This document shows positions 25,404-34,642 of a stretch of 64,000 nucleotides of DNA, piece after piece; position 1 is the first letter of the stretch, and every line of letters starts with the position of its first letter. Where the stretch lies: NCBI RefSeq assembly GCF_000523235.1, contig NZ_CP006850.1, positions 7,192,001 to 7,256,000 on the forward strand, in the 5' to 3' direction. The stretch comes from Nocardia nova SH22a. Its GTDB lineage: Bacteria; Actinomycetota; Actinomycetes; Mycobacteriales; Mycobacteriaceae. A model generated the notes under the pieces. The model had not been told where the DNA came from. It saw only the letters and a program-made list of their open reading frames with translations, and searched no databases. The position numbers and the translations under genes were made by a program.

Positions 25404-26542
25404 GTGCCGCACCACTCGTCGTATACGTCGTCGTCACCGCCCAGCCGAGGTGCGGCTCGGTCGAGGCGGGCGTCCTGTCCTTCGATACGCACCGGGAAGA
25501 CGACCGTCGGGGTGGGTCCGGCGACCGGGACGTCGAGCGATCCGACCAATCCGGTGTCGCGCACGTGCTCGCCGGACAGGATGTCGCCGAACGAGTTGAC
25601 CGGACCGGACGGCACTCCCCGCGCCCGCAGTTCGGCGATCCAATGGTCACGTTTCCCGGTCGCGAACCGGGCCTGAAGAATCACCGCCAGTTCGGTGTGA
25701 TGGGCGACCCGGTCCAGCTGGGTCAGAAACCGCGGATCCTCGACCAGTTCGGGCGCCCCGACCACCTCGGCGACCGCCGCCCACAGCCGGTCGTTACCGG
25801 CGGCGACCGTGAAATCACCGTCGGCGGCGGTGAATCCCTGATACGGCGCATTGCGCGGATGTGCGGTCCCCAGCCGGGCGGGCTCCTTGCCCGACCCCCA
25901 GAATTCGCTCGTCTGCAGCGCCGAGATGCCGAGGAGACAATCGAGCATCGGGCAGTCCAGCCGCACCGACCGGCCCTCGGCGCGGGCCTGGGGCAGCACC
26001 GCGGCGATGCTGTACGCGGCGTACAGCCCGGCGGTGAAGTCGCCCACCGGAACCCCGGCCTTCACCGGCCCGCCGTCGGCCTCACCGGTGACGCTCATCA
26101 GCCCCGACATCCCTTGGATGACAACGTCGTACGCGCCGTGGTCGACGAACGGACCGGTCAGGCCGTAGCCGGAGATCGAGCAGTACACGAACCCGGGGTG
26201 GCGCACCCGGTCGTAGCCGACGCCGAGCCGGTCCAGAACGCCCGGCCGGTAGTTCTCCACCAGCACGTCGGCGGCGGCCACCAGATCGCGAACCCGCGCC
26301 AGGTCCCCGGGATCGCGCAGATCGGCGACCACCGACCGCTTGTTGCGATTGACCGAGGCGAAGTTGTGGCTGAACCGCTCGTCACCGTCATCGGCGAAGG
26401 GCGGCCACGCCCGCATCTGATCGCCCGTCGGCGGCTCGACCTTCACCACATCGGCGCCGAGGTCGGCCAGCAGCATCCCCGCGAACGGACCGGCCGCGAC
26501 ATGCGCGAACTCCACGACGCGCACACCGTGCAACGGCCTCAT
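25400..26542 (-). CDS. CaiB/BaiF family (type III) CoA transferase
   Basis: A 380-residue type III CoA transferase, which moves CoA between carboxylic acids. The N-terminal RVVEFAHVAAGPFAGMLLAD and LGADVVKVEPP, and then SVNRNKRSVVADLRDP, are signature stretches. The start at ATG 26542 is three bases past the stop of the SsuD-like monooxygenase gene. In the operon it would activate an acid product for further breakdown by the hydratase-like protein. Confidence 0.9.
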   Translation of the reverse strand: MRPLHGVRVVEFAHVAAGPFAGMLLADLGADVVKVEPPTGDQMRAWPPFADDGDERFSHNFASVNRNKRSVVADLRDPGDLARVRDLVAAADVLVENYRPGVLDRLGVGYDRVRHPGFVYCSISGYGLTGPFVDHGAYDVVIQGMSGLMSVTGEADGGPVKAGVPVGDFTAGLYAAYSIAAVLPQARAEGRSVRLDCPMLDCLLGISALQTSEFWGSGKEPARLGTAHPRNAPYQGFTAADGDFTVAAGNDRLWAAVAEVVGAPELVEDPRFLTQLDRVAHHTELAVILQARFATGKRDHWIAELRARGVPSGPVNSFGDILSGEHVRDTGLVGSLDVPVAGPTPTVVFPVRIEGQDARLDRAAPRLGGDDDVYDEWCGT

Positions 26543-26545
26543 CGG

Positions 26546-27676
26546 CTAGACCGCCGCCCGGTCGGACCGGGTCGCCTTGCGATGGGCCAGCTCCTGACGC
26601 ACCAGCGGCAACAGGTCGCGGCCGTAGTCGATCGCGTCCTGCAGCGGGTCGTATCCGCGGATCAGGACGGTGTCCACACCGATCTCGATGTAGTCGAGCA
26701 GTGCGGCCGCCACGGTCTCCGGCGACCCCACCAGCGCGGTGGAATTGCCGCCGCCGCCAACGGCTTTCGCGGTGGGAGTCCACAGGCACCGGTCGTGCAG
26801 CTCGCCCTTGTCGGCCACCGCGAGCAGTCGCTGTGAACCCGCGTTCTGCGGTTGCGCGCCGCGCGGATGAAGTTGGCCGGCGCGCAGCCTGTGTGCCCCT
26901 CCCACGCCTTCGTTGAGGGTGTCGAGGATGCGATGGGCCCGCTCCCAGGCCGCGGCATCGGTGGTGCCGAGGATCGGCCGGAACGATACCGAGATGCGAG
27001 GCCGGTGGTCCCGGCCCGCCGCCACCGCGCGGTCGGTGACCGTCGCGATCTGCTCGGCCGTTTCGCGCAGCGGCTCACCCCACAGCATGTAGGTGTCGGC
27101 ATGCCGGGCGCCGACGCCGTAGGCCGCCGGGGAGCTGCCGCCGAAGAAGAGTTCGAGATGCCGGTCACCGTAGGGGAAGACCTGCGGATGGAAGCCTTCG
27201 AAGCGGTAGTAGTCACCCGCGAAATCACGCGGCCCGGTGGTATCCCATGCGGCACGCAGGATTCGGAGGTATTCGTCGGTGCGCGCGTACCGCTCGTCGT
27301 GCGGGAGGAAGTCGCCCTCGCGGCGCTGCTCCACGTCGGTGCTGCCGGTGACGATGTTCAGGGCGACGCGGCCGCCGGAGAACTGATCGAGGGTGGTGAA
27401 CGTGCGCGCGGCCAGCGTGGGATGTACGACACCGGGCCGGTGTGCCACGAGCAGACCGAGTCGTTCGGTGTGGGCGGCCACCGCGGCCGCCACCTGGGAG
27501 CCCTCCGGCCAGCCGGAGCCGTACCCGATCAGCACCCGGTCGAATCCGCCGTCCTCGTGGGCGCGGGCGAACCTGATCGTGTAGTCGGGGTCGATCACCG
27601 CTCCGTTGCCGGCCCGCGTCTCGGAGGCGTCGGCGGTCCCGATCATGCCCAGGATCTCGACATCGTCGTAGCTCAT
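26546..27676 (-). CDS. LLM class FMN-dependent monooxygenase, SsuD-like
   Basis: A 376-residue luciferase-like monooxygenase related to alkanesulfonate monooxygenase. Typical parts are RFARAHEDGGFDRVLIGYGS, TTLDQFSGGRVALNIVTGS and FFGGSSPAAYGVGARHADTY. It needs reduced FMN from a separate reductase, none of which lies nearby. ATG 27676 overlaps the stop of the upstream ATPase gene (ATGA). A second, differently classed LLM enzyme starts the operon, so two oxidation steps are likely. Confidence 0.88.
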   Translation of the reverse strand: MSYDDVEILGMIGTADASETRAGNGAVIDPDYTIRFARAHEDGGFDRVLIGYGSGWPEGSQVAAAVAAHTERLGLLVAHRPGVVHPTLAARTFTTLDQFSGGRVALNIVTGSTDVEQRREGDFLPHDERYARTDEYLRILRAAWDTTGPRDFAGDYYRFEGFHPQVFPYGDRHLELFFGGSSPAAYGVGARHADTYMLWGEPLRETAEQIATVTDRAVAAGRDHRPRISVSFRPILGTTDAAAWERAHRILDTLNEGVGGAHRLRAGQLHPRGAQPQNAGSQRLLAVADKGELHDRCLWTPTAKAVGGGGNSTALVGSPETVAAALLDYIEIGVDTVLIRGYDPLQDAIDYGRDLLPLVRQELAHRKATRSDRAAV

Positions 27677-28689
27677 CGGTTGCCCTTCGTGAGTGTGTTT
27701 TCGAGTACCTCGCCGGACCACCGGCCCGCGACGTGGCAGGCGGCGGACCATCGCTCCCCTACTTCGGACAGCGTTGGCTGCGTTGCGCATTCGTGGAATG
27801 CGAAGCGGCAGCGGTCGGCGAACACGCAGCTGCCGGGGTCGACCGCAGAGCCGGTGTCGTGGTCGGCGCGAACGTCGCCGGGCCGGATCGCGGACTGCTC
27901 GCCGAGACTCGGCGCGGAGGCGACCAGCAGCGCCGTGTACGGGTGGGCCGGGCGCGTCAGCACGTCGCGCAGGGGGCCCTGCTCGACCAGCCGACTCCGG
28001 TAGAAGACCGCCACGCGGTCGCCGATCCCGGCCAGGGAGGACAGGTCGTGGGCGATGATCACCACCGCCAGGCCGAGATCGCGCCGCAACCGGTCGAGGA
28101 GGTTCAGCACGAGATTGCGGTTGGAGACGTCGAGCGCGCTGACCGGCTCGTCGCAGATGAGCAGCTGTGGCTCGGTCACGATGGCGCGTGCGAGGGATAC
28201 CCGCTGTCGCTGACCTCCCGACAGCTCACGCGGGCGGCGGTCGCGCACCGCCTCGGGGTCCAGGCCGACCTCGCGCAGTGCGCGGTCGGTGCGCCGGGCG
28301 CGGGTGGCGCTGTCGAGCCCGCCCGCCACCTCGAGCGGCTCGCCGACGAGACGAGCCACCGTGAGATCGGGGTCGAGGGAGCGCAGCGGATCCTGGAACA
28401 CCAGCTGAATCCGGCCCTGCCGCCGGAAGTTTCGCAGTTCGCGGCCGCGCAGACCGGTCAGATCCCGGCCGTCGAACTCGATGGAGCCGCCCGCCGGGGC
28501 CGTGAGCCCGACCGTGGCGCGGGCCAATGTGGTTTTGCCGGAACCGGTTTCGCCGATGATCCCGACGATCTCCCCCGGGTACACCTCCAGGTTCGCGCCG
28601 CGCAGGGCCGCGCCGGTGCCGAGCCCGACACCCCGGCGCGGCACCGCGTAGGTGACCGACAGATCGGTGATCCGCAGCAGTGGTCTCAT
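27673..28689 (-). CDS. Peptide/nickel-type ABC importer ATP-binding subunit (DppF-like)
   Basis: A 338-residue ATPase. Walker A is GETGSGKT (46-53), with LSGGQRQRVSLARAI and LLICDEPVSALD following. The C-terminal oligopeptide-type domain ends with the Cys-rich CVFADRCRFAFHEC, a likely Fe-S or zinc motif typical of OppF/DppF. ATG 28689 overlaps the DppD-like stop; the same frame is open further upstream but reads as non-coding. It works with the other four transport subunits upstream in the operon. Confidence 0.9.
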   Translation of the reverse strand: MRPLLRITDLSVTYAVPRRGVGLGTGAALRGANLEVYPGEIVGIIGETGSGKTTLARATVGLTAPAGGSIEFDGRDLTGLRGRELRNFRRQGRIQLVFQDPLRSLDPDLTVARLVGEPLEVAGGLDSATRARRTDRALREVGLDPEAVRDRRPRELSGGQRQRVSLARAIVTEPQLLICDEPVSALDVSNRNLVLNLLDRLRRDLGLAVVIIAHDLSSLAGIGDRVAVFYRSRLVEQGPLRDVLTRPAHPYTALLVASAPSLGEQSAIRPGDVRADHDTGSAVDPGSCVFADRCRFAFHECATQPTLSEVGERWSAACHVAGRWSGEVLENTLTKGNR

Positions 28690-29687
28690 GCGGCCACTCG
28701 ATCCCGGACGCAGCGGGCGAGATGGCCCGGACCGACCTCGCGCAACGGGATCACACCGTCGGCGCAGCCGGGCGCCGCGTGCGCGCACCGCGCGGCGAAG
28801 CGGCAACCGGCGATCTCCTCGCCCGCGTCCGGCGGTTGCCCGTCGATGGTCTCCAGCGTGCGGCGCGACCAGTCGCCGAGTGACGCGACGCGCAGCAGGG
28901 CCTGGGTGTACGGGTGGCGCGCATGGCGCAGCACCTCCTCCGTCGGACCGCTCTCGACGAGTTCGCCCGCGTACATCACCAGCACGCGGTGACTCGTCCG
29001 GGCGACCACCGCGAGGTCGTGCGTCACCAGCAGCAGGCTGAGCCGATGGCTGCGCTGCAGCCGTTCGAGCAGATCCAGGATGTCGGCCTGGACCACGGTG
29101 TCGAGCGCGGTCGTGATCTCGTCGGCGATCAGCAGTTCCGGGCCGAGCGAGATCGCCACCGCGATGAGTACTCGCTGCAGCATGCCGCCGGAGAGCTGGA
29201 ACGGATACAACCGCTCCACCCGCTCGGCATCGTGAATTCCGACCTCGCGCAGTAGTTCTCGGCCGCGGTCGCGTGCGGCGCGGCGGGCGAGGTCCCCGCG
29301 TACCCGCAGCTGCTCGGCGACCTGGTAGCCGATCGTGAGCGAAGGATTGAGATATGAGCCCGGGTCCTGGAAGACGGCGGCGAGCCGGGTGCCGCGCAGC
29401 CGCCGCCAGGTGGCGGGCCGGGCAGCCGTGAGGTCGACCTCGGATCCGTCGGAACCCAAAGTCACTGTGCCACCGTCTATTACGGCAGCAGGGGGCAGCA
29501 GTCCGAGCACGGCGCGACAGGTCAGTGTCTTACCCGATCCCGATTCGCCGACCAAGGCGACGGTCTCGCCCTGCCGAATCTCGAACGAGACGTCGCGCAG
29601 GGCCCGACGGCCGGTGATATCGACGTTCAGACCGTCGACGCGCAGTACCGGCCGGTCGGAGCCGATCGGATCATCGAGCTGTGACAC
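28686..29687 (-). CDS. Peptide/nickel-type ABC importer ATP-binding subunit (DppD-like)
   Basis: A 333-residue ATPase. Walker A is GESGSGKT (47-54), the signature LSGGMLQRV and Walker B LLIADEITTALD. It also ends in the Cys motif CRFAARCAHAAPGC characteristic of the oligopeptide class. The GTG start at 29687 overlaps the permease gene upstream by 17 bases. Two different ATPases form the importer heterodimer. Confidence 0.9.
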   Translation of the reverse strand: MSQLDDPIGSDRPVLRVDGLNVDITGRRALRDVSFEIRQGETVALVGESGSGKTLTCRAVLGLLPPAAVIDGGTVTLGSDGSEVDLTAARPATWRRLRGTRLAAVFQDPGSYLNPSLTIGYQVAEQLRVRGDLARRAARDRGRELLREVGIHDAERVERLYPFQLSGGMLQRVLIAVAISLGPELLIADEITTALDTVVQADILDLLERLQRSHRLSLLLVTHDLAVVARTSHRVLVMYAGELVESGPTEEVLRHARHPYTQALLRVASLGDWSRRTLETIDGQPPDAGEEIAGCRFAARCAHAAPGCADGVIPLREVGPGHLARCVRDRVAA

Positions 29688-30600
29688 GGTCGAACTCCTC
29701 GGTGGGGAATGCGGGTTTCGGCGCGGGCGCCTGGATCGACAGGCCGCGGCCGAGCAGCCGCGCGAGCAGTCCGCGCCGCGCGCGGGGCGCCTCGGAGCCC
29801 GCCTCGCGCAGGCAGTCGGCCAGGATGTTGAGGGCGCCGACGGTGAGCATCATCGGAATGCCCGGCAGCAGCGGCGCCCAGGGCTGCAGTTCGAGATATC
29901 CGAGATCCGAGGCCAGCATGCCGCCCCAGGTCGGCGCGGGCGGTGTCACCCCGATGCCGAGGAAGGCCAGCGAAGCGATGATCAGCAGCGCGGCGCCGGT
30001 GGCCTGTGCCGCGGCCACCGCGACGTTCGGCATCACCTTGCTCCACATGTGCGTGCGCAGAATCCACCAGGTGGACGCGCCCATCAGCTCCGCGGATTCC
30101 ACGTACTGGCTGGTGCGCAGGCCGAGGGCGACGGCGCGGCTGATCCGGAAAAATGTTGGGGCGGACAGTATTCCGACCGCGATCATGGCCTGCGTCATAC
30201 CGTTTCCGAGGGTCGCGGCCACCGCGATCGTGAATACGGTGAAGGGGAGCACGGTCAGCGTCTCCGAGACGCGCAGGCCGATCCACTCACCGGCCCGGCC
30301 CGCCCACACGGACGCGAGGCCGGTCGGCACCCCCAGGAACAACCCCACCAGGACCGCTTCTATCGCGCCGACCACCGACAGCCGCGTCCCGGCCATCAGA
30401 CGGCTGAGCACATCGCGGCCGACATAGTCGGTGCCCAGCAGATGATCCGCACTGGGGCCCTGCAGGATCTGCGGAGATTGGCGGAGCGCGTCGTAGGGTG
30501 CCAGCGCGCTGCCGAAGACGGCCAGGAAGATCACCGCGGCGAGAATCACCAGGCAGATCCGGGCGCTGGTATTCGAGAGGAGTCTGCGCAGCGTCGTCAT
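29671..30600 (-). CDS. Peptide/nickel-type ABC importer permease (DppC-like)
   Basis: A 309-residue permease with about six helices. The N-terminal HLLGTDYVGRDVLSRLMAGTR is diagnostic of DppC/OppC proteins. The EAA loop reads ELMGASTWWILRTHMWSKVM. It overlaps the DppB-like gene by ATGA at 30597-30600. Confidence 0.92.
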   Translation of the reverse strand: MTTLRRLLSNTSARICLVILAAVIFLAVFGSALAPYDALRQSPQILQGPSADHLLGTDYVGRDVLSRLMAGTRLSVVGAIEAVLVGLFLGVPTGLASVWAGRAGEWIGLRVSETLTVLPFTVFTIAVAATLGNGMTQAMIAVGILSAPTFFRISRAVALGLRTSQYVESAELMGASTWWILRTHMWSKVMPNVAVAAAQATGAALLIIASLAFLGIGVTPPAPTWGGMLASDLGYLELQPWAPLLPGIPMMLTVGALNILADCLREAGSEAPRARRGLLARLLGRGLSIQAPAPKPAFPTEEFDRVTAR

Positions 30601-31628
30601 CGTCGGCCTCCGGTGGTGTCGCGGCGTGCGGCCGGATCGAGCAGGATCTGCAGCGCGCCGAGCGCCAGGGTGCCGAGCAGTACGACCCCGGAGGTCACCA
30701 GCAGCGTGCCGAGGACGACGGGAACATCACCGCGCTGAGCCGATTGCAGTGCCAGCTGGGCGACCCCGGGCAGATTGAACAGTTTCTCGGTCATCACCGC
30801 ACCACCGATGATCAGCGGGAGCGCGTTGGTCACGACGGCGAGCGTCGGCGCGACGGCATTGCGCAGCACATGTCCGAAAAGCACTCGGCCCCGGCCGTAT
30901 CCGCGCATGCGCGCGCCGATGGCGTAGTTCTCGGCCTGCGCGGTGACCAGGGTGGTGCGCAGTTGCCGCGCGATGTTCGCGGCCACCTCGAGGGCCAGGG
31001 CGAGTGCGGGCAGCGTGGCGTAGCGCAACCAGTGCAGCGGGTCGATCGCGTAGGGCGAATACCCACCGGCCGGGAAGACGCGGGCCTTCACCGCCAGCAG
31101 CACGATCAGCGCGATGCCGATGACGAAGGGCGGCAACGTCGCCAGCACGGAGCAGAACACGGTGACGATCCGGTCGATCACCCCGCCGGGTCGCGCGGCG
31201 GCGATGATCCCGGCGCCGAACCCGAGGAGCAGCGCGAGCAGCAGCGCGTACAGCGCGATCGACAGATCCACCGGAAACGCGAGTTGAATCGATCGGGAGA
31301 CCGGGACCGTGGTGAACCACGACCGCCCGAGATCGCCGTGCAGCGCGTCCCACACCCAGGCGACATAACGCACCACGAGCGGCCGATCGAGCCCGAATTC
31401 GTGGTTGAGCCGCGCGATGTCGTCCGGCGTCGCGGTCTCGCCGAGTACCACGGCGGCTGGATTGTTCTTGCTGAGCGCGCCCAGCGTGAACGTGATCAGC
31501 GACGCGAGGAAGAGCACGGTGACCGAGGTGAGCAGCAGCCGCGCGGCCCTGCGCACGGGAGCCGCGAGGGCGCCGGGGGAACGTTTCGATGCGACCGGAA
31601 TACTCTGTGCCGCACTGACTTCCGTCAT
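30597..31628 (-). CDS. Peptide/nickel-type ABC importer permease (DppB-like)
   Basis: A 343-residue permease with about six helices. NHEFGLDRPLVVRYVAWVWDALHGDLG is the standard extracytoplasmic region after the first helix (positions about 95-120), and ARMRGYGRGRVLFGHVLRNA is the coupling loop. It overlaps the binding-protein stop (ATGA at 31625-31628). Confidence 0.92.
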   Translation of the reverse strand: MTEVSAAQSIPVASKRSPGALAAPVRRAARLLLTSVTVLFLASLITFTLGALSKNNPAAVVLGETATPDDIARLNHEFGLDRPLVVRYVAWVWDALHGDLGRSWFTTVPVSRSIQLAFPVDLSIALYALLLALLLGFGAGIIAAARPGGVIDRIVTVFCSVLATLPPFVIGIALIVLLAVKARVFPAGGYSPYAIDPLHWLRYATLPALALALEVAANIARQLRTTLVTAQAENYAIGARMRGYGRGRVLFGHVLRNAVAPTLAVVTNALPLIIGGAVMTEKLFNLPGVAQLALQSAQRGDVPVVLGTLLVTSGVVLLGTLALGALQILLDPAARRDTTGGRR

Positions 31629-33187
31629 GCCGAGACACCTTCCCAGCGAAGCAGACTCGGATGCCGCCGCAGCGGAGCCAGCGACGGGCGCCGGACGAGA
31701 ATGCTCGGCACCTCGTACAGGAAGGTGTTGGGGAACCGGGTGACCGCGAGACGCGTCGCCTCCTGCAGGGCAGCGGGATACGACGGTGAATCGGTCGGCG
31801 TCGCGGCCACTTTCGCGATCTGCGCGACCAGATCCGGATCACCCGAACGCGCGGGGTTCATCAGCCCGGTCGAGCTGAACAGGACCTGGAACGCCTGCAG
31901 CGGCGACTCCCGGCCCGCGAAGCCGTCGTAGCCCAGCGGTTTGGCTCGGTTGAGGTAGACGATCTGGGTCCACTGCGATGTCGGCACGGGGTCGATGGTG
32001 AGGTGGATGCCGATCTCCGCGAGCTGAGCCTGAATCTGTTCCACCGCGGCCGGAATCGGGGCCGACGCCGACAAGGTGGAGCGCACTCCGCCGGACAGTC
32101 CGGCATCGGCGAGTATCTTGCGGGCCCTCGCGGGGTCGTAGGCGAACGCGTCCGCGAGCGCCGCGTTGTATCCGACGTACCCCTTGGGAAAGGGCTGATA
32201 GTCGACGTCTCCGATGCCGAAGTTGGCGATCTTCCGGATCGCCGCGCGGTCGATGCCGTACTTCAGCGCCTCCACCACCGCGGGGTTGTCGAACGGCGGC
32301 TTCGACGTATTGACGTCGAGCACGGCGACATACATCGAGTCGAGGACCTGAACCTCGAGACCGCTCGCCTGGGCCGCCTTGATCCCCGAGGCCGGAATCT
32401 TCGCCACGTCGTACTGCCCCGACGCCACCGACGCGACGACGGTCGCCGGATCGGCGGCCGGGTAGAGCAGGAACCGGTTGATCCGGATCTGATCGGCGAG
32501 ATGGAAGAAGTCGTTCTTGCGCAGCTCCGCGTGATCGTTGTCGACGTAGGAGGTGACAGTGAACGGGCCCGAACCGGCGGGCCGGGTCGCGAGGGCGTGC
32601 GCGTCCTTCTCGAACACCGCGGGGTTGACCACCATGCCGGTCTTCCCGGCGAGCAGCAGCGGATACTGGTAGTTGGTTCCCTTCAGATCGATGACGACAT
32701 CACGATCACCCTGCGCTGCAACACTTTTCAGATCGGCTATCTGTGGCGCGATGAGCGAGCCCGGCGCCGATCGCCCGCGTTCGATGGACTTGGCCACCGC
32801 CACCGCGTCCAGTGGCGATCCATCGGAGAACTTCAGTCCGGGACGAAGTGTGAACGTGACCCGGGTGCCGTCGTGGTTGTAGGCCCAGCTCTCGGCCAGC
32901 CAGCCGACGGCGTTGCCGTCACCGTCGAGCGCGGTCAGGGCGTCGTAGGCGAGTGCGAGCATCGTGACGTCGGAACCGGCGGAGGAGGTCACCGGATCCC
33001 AGGTGGTGGGCAGCTGCCAGGCCCAGGTGACGGTGCCCGGACCGCCGCCACCGACGGAACCGGCGCCCGCGTCGCTGCACGCGGCCAGGGCGAAGAGGGC
33101 ACCGGCGCCGAGACCGAGACGCAGCAGACCGCGGCGGCTGAGGGTGACGGGTGCGGAGCGGTCGGTCCGCGCGGCGCTGAGAGTCAT
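31625..33187 (-). CDS. Peptide/nickel-type ABC substrate-binding lipoprotein, Tat signal
   Basis: A 520-residue SBP family 5 protein. The signal is a twin-arginine lipoprotein leader: SRRGLLRLG with Arg18-Arg19, then LAAC with lipidated Cys37. [17 protein letters not shown] and [29 protein letters not shown] are typical of the family's first lobe. ATG 33187 overlaps the upstream LLM stop (ATGA). Members bind di- or oligopeptides, opines, nickel or other solutes; the neighbouring flavin monooxygenases point toward an S-containing organic solute. Confidence 0.9.
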   Translation of the reverse strand: MTLSAARTDRSAPVTLSRRGLLRLGLGAGALFALAACSDAGAGSVGGGGPGTVTWAWQLPTTWDPVTSSAGSDVTMLALAYDALTALDGDGNAVGWLAESWAYNHDGTRVTFTLRPGLKFSDGSPLDAVAVAKSIERGRSAPGSLIAPQIADLKSVAAQGDRDVVIDLKGTNYQYPLLLAGKTGMVVNPAVFEKDAHALATRPAGSGPFTVTSYVDNDHAELRKNDFFHLADQIRINRFLLYPAADPATVVASVASGQYDVAKIPASGIKAAQASGLEVQVLDSMYVAVLDVNTSKPPFDNPAVVEALKYGIDRAAIRKIANFGIGDVDYQPFPKGYVGYNAALADAFAYDPARARKILADAGLSGGVRSTLSASAPIPAAVEQIQAQLAEIGIHLTIDPVPTSQWTQIVYLNRAKPLGYDGFAGRESPLQAFQVLFSSTGLMNPARSGDPDLVAQIAKVAATPTDSPSYPAALQEATRLAVTRFPNTFLYEVPSILVRRPSLAPLRRHPSLLRWEGVSA

Positions 33188-34551
33188 CGGACTGCCGCGC
33201 TGTAGCGGTTCGGCGGGATCGGCAGTCCGAGGTGGCCGCGCAGGGTCTCGGCGGTGTACTCGGTACGGAACACACCGCGGTCCTGGAGAATCGGCACGAC
33301 CTCCTCGACGATCCGGCGGAAGTTGGCGGGGTGGTCGACGGCGACGTTGAAGCCGTCGCACGCACGCGCTTCCCACCACTCGACGAGCTTGTCCGCCACC
33401 GTTTCCGGGGAGCCGACGAACTCGCTCTTGCGCCGCTCGCGGGTGGCCTCCACGGCCTGGCGCAGTGTCCATCCGTTGCGCTGGGCGCGCTCGGTGATCG
33501 CCTTGGCCTGGGTGTAGAAGGAGCGCTCGCCGTGGACCAGCGCCTCGGCAGGGAACGGCGCGTCCAGGTCGTAGGCGGTGAAGTCGTGCCAGCCGAAGGG
33601 GCGGCCGAACTCCTCGAGCGCGGCGGTGAAGGTGTGGTCCGCCGCGTTGTTCGCGGCCTCGATCTCCCGCGCGTCCGCGTCGGTGTCGCCCACCACGATC
33701 TTGACGCCGGGCAGGATCAGCAGATGATCGGGATTGCGGCCGAATCGCCGTGCCCTGTCCTTGATGTCGGTGTAGAACGCCTGACCGGAGGGGATGTCGG
33801 CGGCGTGGGTGAAGATGCCCTCGCCGACGCTCGCCCCCAGGTCCCGGCCCTGGTCGGAGTCGCCCGCCTGAAAGATCACCGGGTGCCCCTGCTGTGAGCG
33901 GACCAGGTTCAGCGGGCCTTGCACCCGGAAGAAGGTGCCGTCGTGGTCGAGCCGATGCTGTTTGCCGCGATCGAGAAAGCGGCCGGTCTCCCGGTCCCGC
34001 ACGAAGGCATCGTCCTCGTACGAATCCCACAGTGCCCGAGCGAGTTCGACGTACTCCTGTGCGCGGCCGTAGCGGGTGTCGTAGTCGTAGTGCTCGTCGA
34101 GTCCGTAGTTGCGCGCGGTGCCCGCGTCACCGGTGGTGACGACGTTCCAGCCCGCCCGTCCGCGCGATATGAGGTCGAGCGAGCCGAACCGCCGCACCAG
34201 GTTGAACGGGCTGTTGAAACTCGTCGTCGCCGTGCCGACCAGGCCGATCCGGCCGGTCTGCACCGCCAGTGCGCTCAGCAGCGTCAGCGGCTCCAGGCGG
34301 TTGAGGTAGTGCGGCGGCGAATACGGCGTGATGAACTGGCTGTCGACGATGAACACCAGATCGAACAGGCCGTGCTCGGCCAGTCGCGCGATATCGGTGA
34401 ACCAGTCGATGTTCACGCTCGCGTCGCCGGGGATGTCCGGATCCAGCCAGAGGGTGTGACTGCCCGGGCCGCCCGTCCCGTAGGGAACGGCTCCCAGATG
34501 AATTTGCCGTCTGTTCCGCACGCCGCTCCGTCCATCGATTTCCTGCGCCAC
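33184..34551 (-). CDS. LLM class FMN-dependent monooxygenase, NtaA/SnaA/DszA family
   Basis: A 455-residue flavin-dependent monooxygenase of the large subclass that includes dibenzothiophene-sulfone (DszA) and nitrilotriacetate (NtaA) monooxygenases. Features are FDLVFIVDSQF, LVRRFGSLDLISRGRAGWNVVTT and HPVIFQAGDSDQGRDLGA. It starts with GTG 34551 and is the first gene of the 11-gene operon, facing a LysR gene. It needs FMNH2 from elsewhere. Cleavage of C-S or C-N bonds is the usual chemistry. Confidence 0.9.
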   Translation of the reverse strand: MAQEIDGRSGVRNRRQIHLGAVPYGTGGPGSHTLWLDPDIPGDASVNIDWFTDIARLAEHGLFDLVFIVDSQFITPYSPPHYLNRLEPLTLLSALAVQTGRIGLVGTATTSFNSPFNLVRRFGSLDLISRGRAGWNVVTTGDAGTARNYGLDEHYDYDTRYGRAQEYVELARALWDSYEDDAFVRDRETGRFLDRGKQHRLDHDGTFFRVQGPLNLVRSQQGHPVIFQAGDSDQGRDLGASVGEGIFTHAADIPSGQAFYTDIKDRARRFGRNPDHLLILPGVKIVVGDTDADAREIEAANNAADHTFTAALEEFGRPFGWHDFTAYDLDAPFPAEALVHGERSFYTQAKAITERAQRNGWTLRQAVEATRERRKSEFVGSPETVADKLVEWWEARACDGFNVAVDHPANFRRIVEEVVPILQDRGVFRTEYTAETLRGHLGLPIPPNRYSAAVR

Positions 34552-34588
34552 CGAAATTACGGGAATTCACCCGGACCATCCAACGAGC

Positions 34589-34620
34589 ATTCGTAATGAG
34601 AACCATCATGATTCGTAATG
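34589..34620. promoter_or_regulatory. Direct repeat ATTCGTAATG, candidate LysR binding sites
   Basis: ATTCGTAATG occurs at 34589-34598 and at 34611-34620, 22 bp apart or about two helical turns. Each contains the small dyad ATT-CGT-AAT. The pair fills the short space between the monooxygenase operon and the LysR start at 34643, as expected for recognition and activation sites of a LysR regulator. Confidence 0.55.
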
Positions 34621-34642
34621 GCAGGGCATAATTGCCGGAATC

